Below are positions 12,638 through 21,700 of a stretch of DNA of 24,158 nt, piece after piece. The notes beneath the pieces were generated by a model. That model did no database searches, was not told the DNA's origin, and was given only the letters and a program-made list of their open reading frames with translations. A program made the translations under genes and the position numbers. Origin of the DNA: WRKB01 sp031551145. GTDB lineage: Bacteria; Desulfobacterota; Desulfovibrionia; Desulfovibrionales; Desulfovibrionaceae. Every line of letters begins with the position of its first letter. The first letter of the stretch is position 1. Where the stretch lies: contig JAVBNZ010000038.1 in assembly GCA_031551145.1 (NCBI GenBank), forward strand, positions 1 through 24,158. The letters run 5' to 3'.

Positions 12638-13747
12638 ATGGCCAACATGCTGAACTCCCTGGAAAAAATTCTCCTTATGGGCCCCGGCCCCTCCATGGTG
12701 CACAGCGCCGTGTACGCCGCTCTGGGTAAAGACACCATAGGCCATATGGATCCTTCGTTCATCGCGCTCATGGATGAGATCAAAGAACAGTTGCGCATCC
12801 TGTGCCGGACCAAGAACACCGTGACCATGCCCATGTCCGGCACGGGCTCGGCGGGTATGGAAACCTGCTTCGTCAACCTGGTGGAGCCGGGCGACGCCGT
12901 GCTTATCCTGCAGAACGGCGTGTTCGGCGTGCGTATGGCCGACGTGGCCGGCCGCCTCGGCGCAGAGGTGGATGTGCTGGAATTTGAATGGGGTACACCG
13001 GTCGTGCCGGACGAAGTCGCCAAGGCTCTGGGCAAGAAAAAATACGTCCTGGTGGCCGTGGTGCATGCGGAAACCTCCACCGGCGTGTGCAACCCCGTGG
13101 AAGCCGTGGGCAAACTGGTGAAGGAGCACGGCGCGCTGTACCTGGTGGACGGCGTGACCAGCCTCGGCGGCATGGAAGTGGCTCTGGACCGCTGGCAGGT
13201 GGACGCCTTTTACAGCGGCACGCAGAAATGCTTGTCCTGCCCTCCGGGCCTGGCGCCCGTTTCCTTTTCCGAACAGGCCCTTGCCAAGTTGAAAAGCCGC
13301 AAGACCAAAGTACCCAACTGGTATCTCGATCTCAACATGATCGTGAACTACTGGGAAGGCAACACCCGCGCCTACCACCACACCGCGCCCATCAATATGA
13401 ACTACGGCCTGTACCAGGCCCTGCGCCTCATTCTTGAAGAAGGCCCGGCCGCGGTGTATGAACGGCACGATGCCATGCACAAGCGCCTTGTCTACGGCCT
13501 GGATGCCCTCGGCTTCAAGATGTATGTGAAGGAGGAAGCCCGCCTGCCCATGCTCAACGCCGTCATCTGCCCTCCGGGCGTGGACGAGGCCAAACTGCGC
13601 AAACAACTGCGCCAGGAGTACATGATCGAAGTGGGCAGCGGCCTCGGGCCCCTGGCCGGCAAAATCATCCGCATCGGCCTGATGGGCGAGACCGCGCGCA
13701 AGGAGAACGTCAACCGCCTGCTTGCCGCCCTGCGCGAAGTGGTGTAG
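12638..13747 (+). CDS. Class V aminotransferase, alanine/serine-glyoxylate type (369 aa)
   Basis: This PLP enzyme moves an amino group between alanine or serine and glyoxylate or pyruvate in the cytoplasm. It is collinear with the AGXT family: MGPGPSMVHSAVYAALGKDT near the start, EIKEQLRILCRTKN, the phosphate-side MSGTGSAGME, ESSTG-like AETSTGV, LVDGVTSLGG with the PLP-ring aspartate D171, and SGTQKCLSCPPG with the Schiff-base lysine K197, then RAYHHTAPIN and the C-terminal RIGLMGETARKENV. Length is normal for the family. ATG 12638 follows AGGAAG; the frame is open upstream to 12500 but that part has no family match. The exact substrate pair cannot be fixed from sequence. A terminator follows at 13903; the gene converges on a dehydrogenase. 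Confidence 0.9.
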   Translation: MANMLNSLEKILLMGPGPSMVHSAVYAALGKDTIGHMDPSFIALMDEIKEQLRILCRTKNTVTMPMSGTGSAGMETCFVNLVEPGDAVLILQNGVFGVRMADVAGRLGAEVDVLEFEWGTPVVPDEVAKALGKKKYVLVAVVHAETSTGVCNPVEAVGKLVKEHGALYLVDGVTSLGGMEVALDRWQVDAFYSGTQKCLSCPPGLAPVSFSEQALAKLKSRKTKVPNWYLDLNMIVNYWEGNTRAYHHTAPINMNYGLYQALRLILEEGPAAVYERHDAMHKRLVYGLDALGFKMYVKEEARLPMLNAVICPPGVDEAKLRKQLRQEYMIEVGSGLGPLAGKIIRIGLMGETARKENVNRLLAALREVV

Positions 13748-13902
13748 ACCCGCTCTGCCGTCTTTTTTCCCTCTGCCCGCGTCAGAGCGTTTTTTTATTC
13801 CGGTCGAGTGCCGTACGAGCACACTCCCTTCATAAAAAAGCGTTTTTTCCCGGCGGAAGAAAAAAATCCACGCGGCCCGACCGTTGATACTCTGTTGAAC
13901 AG

Positions 13903-13937
13903 GCGCTCCTGAAGCATCTTCGGGGGCGCTTGTCTTT
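13903..13937 (+). terminator. Terminator between the aminotransferase and the dehydrogenase
   Basis: Arms 13903-13914 and 13918-13929 pair with three small mismatches around a CAT loop, followed on the plus strand by TTGTCTTT. It lies about 155 bases after the aminotransferase stop and abuts the stop of the convergent dehydrogenase gene. Confidence 0.6.
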
Positions 13938-14876
13938 TCAGTCGACATTTTCCCTGTTGAAAAGCTCCAGGCGGTCGCAATAGCGCTCGTCCCGCTCGCG
14001 GCGCAGCTTTTTTGCGCCTTCTTCCCCGTATTCATAAAAGCCTTTGCCGCTTTTCAGGCCCAGCCGGCCTTCGGCGACCATTGTCCGCAACAGGCCCGCC
14101 GGCGCGTATTGCTCATTCTTCAGTCCTTCCCGCAGGGACTCAAAGACGGCCAAAAATACGTCCAGACCGCCCTGATCCGCGATTTCGCACGGCCCGTATG
14201 CTCCCAGGCGAAAGCCGAAGGAGGATTTGACGATGCGATCCACCTCTGCGGGCGTCGCCAGGCCTTCGTCAATGATTTTAAATGCCTCGGCCAGCATGGC
14301 GAATTGGATGCGGTTGCCGATAAAGCCCGGCCCGTTGGAGCAGCGGGTGCCGTATTTGCCGAGCGCCTCGACAAGCGCCAGGCTTTTCCGCACCACATCC
14401 TCGTGTGTTGATGCGGCCGGAATCACCTCCACGCAGGGGGTGAGCTGGGGCGGATTGAACCAATGCGTGCCTATCACGCGCTCCGGGTGCTTCGTCGCTT
14501 CGCTCAGGCGGTTGATGTCGAACGAGGAGGTATTGCTGGCCAGGATGGCGTCCGGACGCGTCCATTCCCCAAGCTGCGCGAACAGGGCGCGTTTGACGGC
14601 AATATCCTCGGCCGCGGCTTCAAATATGAAATCCGCCTCCCGCGCGCAGCCTTCCTGATCGGTGCTGAAGCGCATGCGGCCTGCTGCTTCTTCCGCCTCC
14701 CGCGGGGTAATGATGCCCCGTTGCAGCAGGGGCGCCGGATGGTCGCCGGCGGCGGCGCGCGCCTTGCGCAGAGAGGATTCGCTTCGCACGGCAATGTCGA
14801 CGCGGAAGCCCCGCAGGGCGGCCTGCCGGGCAATGCCCAGCCCCATGGTTCCCGCTCCTATGACCATAATCTTCAT
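13938..14876 (-). CDS. 3-hydroxyacyl-CoA dehydrogenase family protein (312 aa)
   Basis: NAD-dependent oxidation of a 3-hydroxy group. The start MKIMVIGAGTMGLGI carries the Rossmann GxGxxG (residues 7-12). FIFEAAAEDIAVKRALFAQL and ASNTSS (S117) follow, then GTHWFNPP with H138 and E150 as the catalytic pair, GPGFIGNRI, and the C-terminal dimer domain (YGPCEIADQGGLDV, LKSGKGFYEY). All catalytic residues are present. ATG 14876 has GAGGAC about 6 bases upstream; ten extra codons upstream lack family match. At 312 residues it is a stand-alone enzyme of the hydroxybutyryl-CoA or L-gulonate (lambda-crystallin) dehydrogenase type. No acyl-CoA pathway genes are nearby and two sugar-type regulators are, so a non-CoA hydroxy-acid substrate is possible. 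Confidence 0.85.
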   Translation of the reverse strand: MKIMVIGAGTMGLGIARQAALRGFRVDIAVRSESSLRKARAAAGDHPAPLLQRGIITPREAEEAAGRMRFSTDQEGCAREADFIFEAAAEDIAVKRALFAQLGEWTRPDAILASNTSSFDINRLSEATKHPERVIGTHWFNPPQLTPCVEVIPAASTHEDVVRKSLALVEALGKYGTRCSNGPGFIGNRIQFAMLAEAFKIIDEGLATPAEVDRIVKSSFGFRLGAYGPCEIADQGGLDVFLAVFESLREGLKNEQYAPAGLLRTMVAEGRLGLKSGKGFYEYGEEGAKKLRRERDERYCDRLELFNRENVD

Positions 14877-15310
14877 GACTGTCCTCGCATGGTTTCCGTT
14901 CCGCATTTTGTGAAAAGCGGCGTCCGGATGCGTCCGCCGTTGTTCCGTTTCCCCATGGACACGGGTATCCCGAAGGGGCGGCTTCTGTCCAGGCGCACGG
15001 AGGGGCGTTCCCGCCCGCGAAGGGCCGCGTCCGCCGCCGGGCCTGCCGGCGCGGAATGGTGTACCATTTCATAATAATGTGATAATAGATATTGCATAAT
15101 AGAATATATATGCATTTTCGAGTTCAGAGTATGGATATTATAAAAAAAATTTTGGCATTCCGTAAAATAAAAGTAAATAACTATGCATATTGTATGATGG
15201 TATCGCGTACATCACATTGCATAACATTTTTGAAGCGGATATTATCGTCATAGTTATACCGGTTCACACGGTACATCAGTCAAGTCTCAGGAGCACGCGG
15301 AGATCTTTTC
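14877..15310. promoter_or_regulatory. Divergent region between the dehydrogenase and the first LacI-type gene
   Basis: About 430 bases, GC-rich near the dehydrogenase and sharply AT-rich from about 15065 to 15290. A good plus-strand promoter lies at 15217-15245 (listed separately). TGATG/CATCA (about 15195-15214) forms a 10-base-spaced inverted repeat around a CG centre, of the kind bound by LacI-type proteins, just upstream of that promoter. No gene is seen. Confidence 0.4.
15217..15245 (+). promoter_or_regulatory. Sigma70-type promoter of the first LacI-type gene
   Basis: TTGCAT (15217-15222), exactly 17 bases, then TATTAT (15240-15245). The leader to the ATG at 15311 would be about 58 bases. 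Confidence 0.6.
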
Positions 15311-16330
15311 ATGAAGACGCCTACTATTCAGGATATTGCGCGTATAGCCGGCGTTTCCACAGCTACGGTCTCGCGCGGCATACACGAACCGCATCGTCTG
15401 TTGCCCCACACCCTGCAGAAAGTGCAGGAAGCCATGGCCCGGCAGGGATATATCTACAACGCCCTGGCCGGGGACCTTTCACGGCGCAGATCTTCCATTT
15501 TCGGTCTTTTCATCCCCACCGCGGGATGTGCCAAGCTTACCGTTTCCGCTGTCGCCTTTCAGGAGGAGGTGCACAAGCACGGCTTTCCCTCCATCGTGAA
15601 CAACACGTTTTTTGATGTAACACTGGAGCGCAGCCAATTGCGCCAGTGTCGCGAACGGGCTCTGGCCGGGCTTGTCTTTGTGAGCTATCTGCAGCGGAAC
15701 GAAAGCGCGATTTTCGACATCGCCGGCCTGGAGACCCCCTGCGTATTTTTGTGGGACACGCTGGAAGGTACGCCCTATAACTACGTGGGCATAGACAACT
15801 TCGGCGCCGCTTACGACATGACCCGCTATCTGCTGGAGCTGGGACACAGGCGCGTTGCGTTCGCCGGATCCATGCTCAACACGGTGAGCCGCGTGCGCAA
15901 GCTTTTCAACGGGTATTCGAAAGCTCTTGAAGAACGGGGCATCCCCCTGCGTGAGGAGTATATCGTGGAATACCGGCCCGAAGTGGAAAACGGGCGTCTG
16001 GCCATGCATGCGTTTCTTGCCCTGCCAGAACCGCCCACGGCCGTGTTCTTCACCGGAGACATGCCGGCCGTCGGCGCTCTGACCGCCTGCCGCGAAGCCG
16101 GGTTGCGCGTGCCCGAAGACATGAGCATAGCGGGTTTTGACGACATCGACTTCGCCGCACACGCGTATCCCCCGCTGACCACCGTGCATGTGCCCGCCCG
16201 GGAAATCGGCGTTGTCGCCGGGCGCGACCTGCTTGAACGGCTGAACAGCAAAAGCGCCGTCCCCTTTCAACACACGTTGCCCACGCCGTTGGTTATCCGC
16301 GAAAGCTGCGCCCCGCCCAAAGCGGTGTAA
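15311..16330 (+). CDS. LacI-family transcription regulator A (339 aa)
   Basis: The N-terminal HTH is PTIQDIARIAGVSTATVSRG (residues 4-23), followed by the hinge region with YIYNALAGDLSRRRSSIFGL and a periplasmic-binding-protein-like effector domain: VGIDNFGAAYDMTRYLLELG, HRRVAFAG, PTAVFFTGDMPAVGAL, GLRVPEDMSIAGFDDIDFAA, PPLTTVHVP. The family represses catabolic or transport genes until a small ligand, usually a sugar, binds. The region after the HTH (IHEPHRLLPHTLQKVQEAMA) differs from the common 'VLN....V...TR..V' and closely matches regulator B, so the two are paralogs. GGAGATC lies about 8 bases before the ATG. No transporter or sugar gene is adjacent; the divergent dehydrogenase is the nearest possible target. 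Confidence 0.9.
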   Translation: MKTPTIQDIARIAGVSTATVSRGIHEPHRLLPHTLQKVQEAMARQGYIYNALAGDLSRRRSSIFGLFIPTAGCAKLTVSAVAFQEEVHKHGFPSIVNNTFFDVTLERSQLRQCRERALAGLVFVSYLQRNESAIFDIAGLETPCVFLWDTLEGTPYNYVGIDNFGAAYDMTRYLLELGHRRVAFAGSMLNTVSRVRKLFNGYSKALEERGIPLREEYIVEYRPEVENGRLAMHAFLALPEPPTAVFFTGDMPAVGALTACREAGLRVPEDMSIAGFDDIDFAAHAYPPLTTVHVPAREIGVVAGRDLLERLNSKSAVPFQHTLPTPLVIRESCAPPKAV

Positions 16331-16456
16331 TTCGGCAATGCCGGACCGCCTGCGGGAACTCGCGGGCGAATTCACGGCGCGGCGGGCGCAGACGGCGATC
16401 TCAAAGCGAAAGCATGCCGATCCGGGCATGAAGACACGCGGGAAAATCCCCCCGGT

Positions 16457-17482
16457 CTATCGGTTCGACGGCGGCGGAGCGCAGGAGCTGCGGATGACGA
16501 GTTCCGTATCCAGCAGGCAGCGGCGGGGTTTGCGCGGAACTTCGCTTGCCATCATTTCCAGAAGGAAAGTCATCCCGAGCCTGCCCACCTCGATGCTGGG
16601 CACACGGATGCTGGTGAGCCCCGGAGAGATCAACGAAGATATTTCATCGCCGTCAAAGCCGCAGAGGGAAATGTCTTCAGGCACGCGCAGGCCCCGCTCC
16701 CGCAATTCGGACATGACGGAAAGCGCCATGTGGTCGCAGCCGGACAGGATGGCCGTTGGAGGCCGTTGCAGAGAAAGCAGGTGCTCGATCGCTTCTTTGG
16801 CGAATTTCGGCAAAGGTTCTCTGAAGAACACCAATTCGGGATCATAGGGGATCTTGTGGGTCGCCATCGTGTCCCGGTAGGCCGCCAGGCGGAGGCGCGT
16901 GCGGTTGTTTGTCTCCATGGGCGGCAGAATAACGGCTATGCGCCGGTGTCCCATGGAAACAATGTAGTCCAGGGCATTGCGTGCGCCCCGGTAATTGTCG
17001 ATGCCCACGCAGCATATGCGGGGGTTTTCCGGTTCTTCCCAGAGCACCGTGCAGGGGATGCCGCCCGCGTGGAGCTCCCAGACCAGATCGGCGTTGCTGG
17101 GATCAAAGCCGGCCAAAATGACGCCGCCCACGCGCTGTTCAATGCATTGCCGCAGAATGCTCCGCTCCAGCTCGGGCTTGTAGCGCGTGCAGCCCACAAA
17201 AAGCGGGGTATTGTGCTCGAAGGCCACTTCCTGAATGCCGGAAAGCGTATGCGCGAACACGGCAATCGACTGGCTGGGGATACTTACGGCAACGACCGAG
17301 GAGCGCCGCTGCGCGCCATCCGCCGACGAAGAGGCGGGCACGTAGTTGTGGGCGAGCATGATCTGCTGCACCCGCTGCAGAGTAGTGGGGCGAACCATGT
17401 GCGGCGCATGGATGCAGCGCGAAACGGTGGCGGGGGAGACCCCGGCCAGTTCGGCGAGTTTTTGGACGGTGACGGCCGACAT
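16457..17482 (-). CDS. LacI-family transcription regulator B (341 aa)
   Basis: The start MSAVTVQKLAELAGVSPATV gives the HTH (about 5-25), then SRCIHAPHMVRPTTLQRVQQ, the same unusual helix 3-4 region as regulator A. The effector domain shows VGIDNYRGARNALDYIVSMG, HRRIAVILPP, PTAILSGCDHMALSVMSELR, GLRVPEDISLCGFDGDEISS and LTSIRVPSIEVGRLGMTFLL. ATG 17482 has AGGAGAGGG just upstream; 72 further open codons upstream do not match the family and are leader. It is convergent with regulator A (126-base gap). Its own promoter at 17794-17822 carries LacI-type operators just past the -10, suggesting autoregulation with a leader of about 300 bases. Confidence 0.9.
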   Translation of the reverse strand: MSAVTVQKLAELAGVSPATVSRCIHAPHMVRPTTLQRVQQIMLAHNYVPASSSADGAQRRSSVVAVSIPSQSIAVFAHTLSGIQEVAFEHNTPLFVGCTRYKPELERSILRQCIEQRVGGVILAGFDPSNADLVWELHAGGIPCTVLWEEPENPRICCVGIDNYRGARNALDYIVSMGHRRIAVILPPMETNNRTRLRLAAYRDTMATHKIPYDPELVFFREPLPKFAKEAIEHLLSLQRPPTAILSGCDHMALSVMSELRERGLRVPEDISLCGFDGDEISSLISPGLTSIRVPSIEVGRLGMTFLLEMMASEVPRKPRRCLLDTELVIRSSCAPPPSNR

Positions 17483-17670
17483 ATTCCCTCTCCTGAACAT
17501 TTGCGCCTGAAGTGGTCGAGTACCGACGAATGAAACCCGGCCTGCGATCTCTCCGCAACGGAGTTTTCGGGGAAAATCCCCGCAGGACGCTTTTCGCAAC
17601 GCGAACGCACCCAGAAAAAAGTCGCACTCCGGAAAATATGTCTCCCCGGCTTTTCGCGCCTGTATGCCTG

Positions 17671-17700
17671 CCGTGTTGCGGACGGAACCCCTCAACACGG
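17671..17700 (-). promoter_or_regulatory. Leader hairpin upstream of LacI-type regulator B
   Basis: CCGTGTTG (17671-17678) and CAACACGG (17693-17700) are perfect arms around 14 bases. It is in the transcribed leader between the promoter and the start codon. There is no U-run, so it is not a classical terminator. The remainder of 17483-17670 shows no gene. Confidence 0.4.
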
Positions 17701-17738
17701 GTCGGTTAGCCGGCAGAGCGCAAAAAACGGCGGGAGGA

Positions 17739-17793
17739 TGAAAGGGCTTACACCGTTGTTGCTGTAAGAACGTTTGAAATGAAAGCGCTTACT
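17739..17793. promoter_or_regulatory. LacI-type operator cluster for regulator B
   Basis: TGAAAGCGCTTACT (17780-17793) is close to the classical LacI/CcpA-type palindrome with a central CG. TGAAAGGGCTTACA (17739-17752) is a near copy with 13 of the same surrounding positions conserved in type. GTAAGAACGTTTGA (17764-17777) is a weaker inverted copy between them. The best site begins right at the -10 box of the minus-strand promoter, so a bound repressor would block it. Confidence 0.65.
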
Positions 17794-17822
17794 TTGTTAG
17801 GGGAGATCAAGTCGCTTGTCAA
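17794..17822 (-). promoter_or_regulatory. Sigma70-type promoter of LacI-type regulator B
   Basis: The minus strand has consensus TTGACA (17817-17822), exactly 17 bases, then TAACAA (17794-17799). Transcription would start in the operator cluster and read into regulator B. Confidence 0.65.
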
Positions 17823-17853
17823 CATCCATTTCCGATTCTATATCAGCCGGCGT

Positions 17854-18642
17854 TCAGGGCCGGCGCAGGTCGGCAAGCAGTTGTTCCCGTGCCGGGCGCA
17901 GGGCTTCCAGAGGGGGGAGATTTTCCAACAGGCGGCGCAGATGTCCGGCCTCGGCAAGGGCCGCGCGGCTTTCCTCGAAGCGCAGATCATACTGCCAGGT
18001 GCCGAGCAGCACGCGGAAATCGTTCACGCTGCGCAAATCGGCATAGGCGGCCACGCGCCGCGTTAGGGCGTCCTCTATGACTTCCGGATTGTACAGGGCG
18101 GGATCGTCCTTGACGTTCAACAGGGCCACGGCGGAGCGCTCCCCCCCGTCTCCGAGCTGTTCCGCGAAGACGCGGCAGATGTCGAGTTTGTCGGCGTCGC
18201 GCACGGCGTCGGCGATCAGGCGCACGTCTTCCGGCAGGTCGGGGGGCAGGGCGTAGCGGTTGTGCAGGATGACGGCGCCCAAAACCAGACGGCGCAGGGC
18301 CGGGCTTTCAGAAGCGAGCGCCCGTTCTTCTTTCAGCAGCCTGACCGCATGGCGTCCGTGGTCGACGGAACGCTTGTCGCTGAAGGTGCGCCAATGGAAG
18401 AACTGCGGAAAACGCGCCAGATCGTGATACAGGGCCGCCAGCAGCGCGGCGTGTTCCAGCAGGGCGGGGTCATGTCCCGCAAGGCGCAAGGCGCCCGTCC
18501 GCGCCAGCCGGCGGGCGTGGGCAAGCACATTCAGGCTGTGTTCGTATTTGAGCCGCAGGGGCGCTGCGTCTTCCCGTTCGCGGGCGAGAAAACTTTCGAA
18601 AAAGCTTTTGAAAAAATCTTCGTGATCGGAAATATCCTGCAT
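17854..18642 (-). CDS. HD-domain phosphohydrolase-like protein (262 aa)
   Basis: The metal-binding HD pattern is present: H35 (YEHSLNVLAHA), H64 (LLEHAALLAALYHDLARF) with H73-D74, HGRHAVRLL, and DADKLDICRVF for the distal aspartate. Such proteins hydrolyse phosphate esters or nucleotides using one or two metal ions; the substrate here is unknown. The N-terminus MQDISDHEDFFKSFFESFLA is an acidic-aromatic helix. ATG 18642 has AAGGAAGAGG just upstream; a longer reading (to 18762) overlaps the divergent dnaE and is unlikely. It has its own promoter (18664-18692), back to back with that of dnaE. Length is typical of single-domain HD proteins with a helical C-terminal extension. Confidence 0.85.
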   Translation of the reverse strand: MQDISDHEDFFKSFFESFLAREREDAAPLRLKYEHSLNVLAHARRLARTGALRLAGHDPALLEHAALLAALYHDLARFPQFFHWRTFSDKRSVDHGRHAVRLLKEERALASESPALRRLVLGAVILHNRYALPPDLPEDVRLIADAVRDADKLDICRVFAEQLGDGGERSAVALLNVKDDPALYNPEVIEDALTRRVAAYADLRSVNDFRVLLGTWQYDLRFEESRAALAEAGHLRRLLENLPPLEALRPAREQLLADLRRP

Positions 18643-18663
18643 ATCCTCTTCCTTGTGGAAGTC

Positions 18664-18692
18664 CTTGTAGCTTTGTCGCTGAAATAATGCAA
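18664..18692 (-). promoter_or_regulatory. Promoter of the HD-domain gene
   Basis: Minus-strand TTGCAT (18687-18692), 17 bases, TACAAG (18664-18669); the leader would be about 15 bases long. Confidence 0.45.
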
Positions 18693-18703
18693 CAAAACCC
18701 GAC

Positions 18704-18732
18704 TTGAGCGGCTTTCGCGCTTTTGCTATGTA
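18704..18732 (+). promoter_or_regulatory. Promoter of dnaE
   Basis: TTGAGC (18704-18709), 17 bases, TATGTA (18727-18732), about 28 bases before the dnaE start; it is back to back with the HD-gene promoter. Confidence 0.45.
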
Positions 18733-18760
18733 CGGACAACACCATCTCAGCGGGGTTTGC

Positions 18761-21700
18761 ATGTCCGAATTTGTTCATCTGCACTGCCACACCGAATACA
18801 GCCTGCTTGACGGCGCCATACGCATCAAGGACCTCTGCGCCAGAGCCAAGGACGGCGGCATGCCGGCCGCCGCGATCAGCGACCACGGCAATCTTTACGG
18901 CGCGGGCAATTTCTATCTGAGCTGCCGGGAATACGGCATCAAACCCATCCTGGGCTGCGAGGTCTATGTTTGCCACGACCGGCTGGACAAGGAATCCGAG
19001 CGGGCGCGGCAGCGCTTTCACCTGGTGCTGCTGGCGCAGAACGCCGTGGGCTGGGGCAACCTGATCAAGCTGGTGAGCCTGGGCTTTCTGGAGGGATTTC
19101 ACTATCGGCCCCGCGTGGACAAGCCGCTGTTGCGCAAATATTCCGAGGGAATAATCGCGCTGTCCGCCTGCCTGGCCGGCGAGGTGCCGCGCGCCTTCAT
19201 GCGCCGGGACGCTGATGCCGCCCTGCGCCTGGCCAAGGAATACGCCGACATCTTTCCCGGCCGCTTTTACCTGGAACTGCAATCCAACGGCCTGAAGGAG
19301 CAGGAACTCGCCAACGCAAAACTCTGCGAACTGGCCGAAACAACGGGACTTCCCCTGGTCGCCACCAACGACTGCCACTACCTCGACGCCGACGACGTGG
19401 AAGCGCACGACATTCTGCTCTGCATCCAGACCCAGGCCAAGGTGGACGACGAAAAGCGCATGCGCTTCGAGACCAGGGAATTGTATTACAAGAGCACGGA
19501 GGAAATGGAGCGGGCCTTTTCCGACGTGCCCCAGGCGGTGACCAACACCCTGCGCATTGCGGAATCCTGCGCCCTGGAACTGAACCTGGGCAAGCACATC
19601 TTCCCGGTCTACGCCCTGCCCGAAGGCATGACCCCGGAAACGGAATTCCGCCGCCTGGCCGAGGAAGGGCTGGAAAAGCGCCTGGAGCAGCACCCCGAGC
19701 GGGACACCATCGACCGCGTCCTGTACCGCGAACGCCTGGAATGGGAGCTTCAGGTGATCACGGAAATGAAGTTCGCCGACTATTTTCTGATCGTGCAGGA
19801 CTTCATCAACTGGGCCAAGGATCAGGGCATACCCGTGGGACCGGGGCGCGGCTCGGCCGCGGGCTCCCTGGTGGCCTGGGCTCTGCGCATCACCAACCTC
19901 GATCCCATCCCGTACAACCTGCTTTTCGAACGCTTTTTGAACAACGAGCGCGTCTCCCTCCCCGATATCGACGTGGACTTCTGCGAACGCCGCCGGCCGG
20001 AGGTCATACGCTATGTGGCCGAAAAATACGGCGAGGAGGCCGTGGCACAGATCACCACCTTCGGCAAAATGAAGGCCAAGGCCGTGGTGCGCGACGTGGG
20101 CCGGGCCCTGGGGCTGGCCTTTGCCGAGGTGGACAAAATCGCCAAGCTCGTGCCTTTCGACCTCAAGATGACGGTGCAGAAGGCCATAGACAGCGAGCCG
20201 GCCCTGGCCGAACTCTATGCCCACGATCCTCAGGTGCGCAAATTGCTCGACATTTCGCGCCGGCTGGAAGGGCTTTCCCGCCACGCTTCCACCCACGCGG
20301 CCGGGGTGGTCATCGCCGACCGGCCCATGGACGAATACCTGCCGCTCTATCGGGGAAAAAACGGCGAAATCGTCACCCAGTACGACATGAAGATGGTGGA
20401 AAAAGCCGGGCTGGTAAAATTCGACTTTCTCGGCCTGCGCACCATGACCCTCATCCAGGACACGCTCGACGCCATCGCCCTGCAGGGCGCAACCCCGCCC
20501 GATCTCGACTGCCTGCCCCTGAGCGACCCGGCCACCTACGAACTCTACGCGCGCGGCGATACCGACGGCATCTTCCAGGTTGAAAGTTCGGGCATGCGCC
20601 AGTACCTGCGCATGCTCAAGCCCAACTGCTTTGAAGACATCATCGCCATGCTGGCCCTCTACCGTCCCGGCCCCTTAAGCGCGGGCATGGTGGAGCAGTT
20701 CATCAAGCGCAAACAGGGCGAACTGCCCGTGGTCTATCCCCTGCCGGAACTGGAGAACTGCCTGCGCGACACGTACGGCGTCATCGTCTATCAGGAACAG
20801 GTGATGGAAATCGGCCGTATCGTGGCCAAATACACCCTGGGCCAGGCCGACCTGCTGCGCCGCGCCATGGGCAAGAAAAACGCCGAGGCCATGGCCAAGG
20901 AACGCTCGCGCTTTCTGGCCGGGGCCAAGGAAAACGGCATTCCCGACAAAAAGGCCGGCGAAATTTTCGACCTGATGGAAAAATTCGCGGAATACGGCTT
21001 CAACAAGTCGCATTCCGCCGCCTATGCGCTCATTTCCTACCACACCGCCTATTTGAAAACCCATTATAAGGTGGAGTTCATGGCGGCCCTGCTGAGTTCG
21101 GAAATGGGCAACCAGGACAAACTGCTCAAATACGTGGCCGCCTGCAAGGATATGAGCATCGAAGTGCTGCCGCCCTCGGTCAACCGCAGCCTGTCGCGCT
21201 TTACGGCGCAGGGCGGCAGGGTGCTCTTCGGCCTGGGCGGCATCAAGAACGTGGGCGAGGCCGCCATTGAGGAAATTGTCGAGGCCCGCGCGCGGGACGG
21301 GGAATTCGCCTCCCTGCTCGATCTGGCCCGGCGCGTTTCCCTGCGCAAGGTCACGAAGCGGGTGTTCGAAGCCCTGATCAACGGCGGGGCCTGCGACTGC
21401 TTCGGTATTTCCCGCGCGGCCCTGCTGGCAGGCCTTGATCTGGTCGTGGCCCGCGCGCAGAAGCACGCCAGGGAAAAAGCCTCCAACCAAGTATCGCTTC
21501 TTTCCATGGCCCCGGCCGCGCCCCAGGCTCCCGTGGGCGGGCTGGGCTTCGACTGCCCTGAGGGAGCGGTGGAGGAAATGGACGAAGCCCGGCGTCTGGC
21601 CCTGGAAAAAGAAGCGCTCGGCTTTTTTCTCACCAGCCATCCCCTCCAGCCCTACAGGCGCGAAATGGAACGCCTGGGTCTCACGCCGCTGGAAGACGCG

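Noticed and set aside
12352..12729. Plus-strand 125-codon frame beginning at the stop of the 34-aa gene, with an upstream GGAGG
   Set aside because: Overlaps the aminotransferase start out of frame and has an Arg/Pro-rich, frame-shifted look; the ribosome site is explained by codons of the upstream peptide.
12557..14035. Minus-strand open frame of 492 codons opposite the aminotransferase
   Set aside because: Shadow of a fully motif-supported PLP enzyme; His/Gly-rich composition.
18470..20296. Minus-strand open frame of 608 codons opposite dnaE
   Set aside because: Antisense to unmistakable PHP and polymerase motifs; His/Gln/Ala-rich translation without family features.
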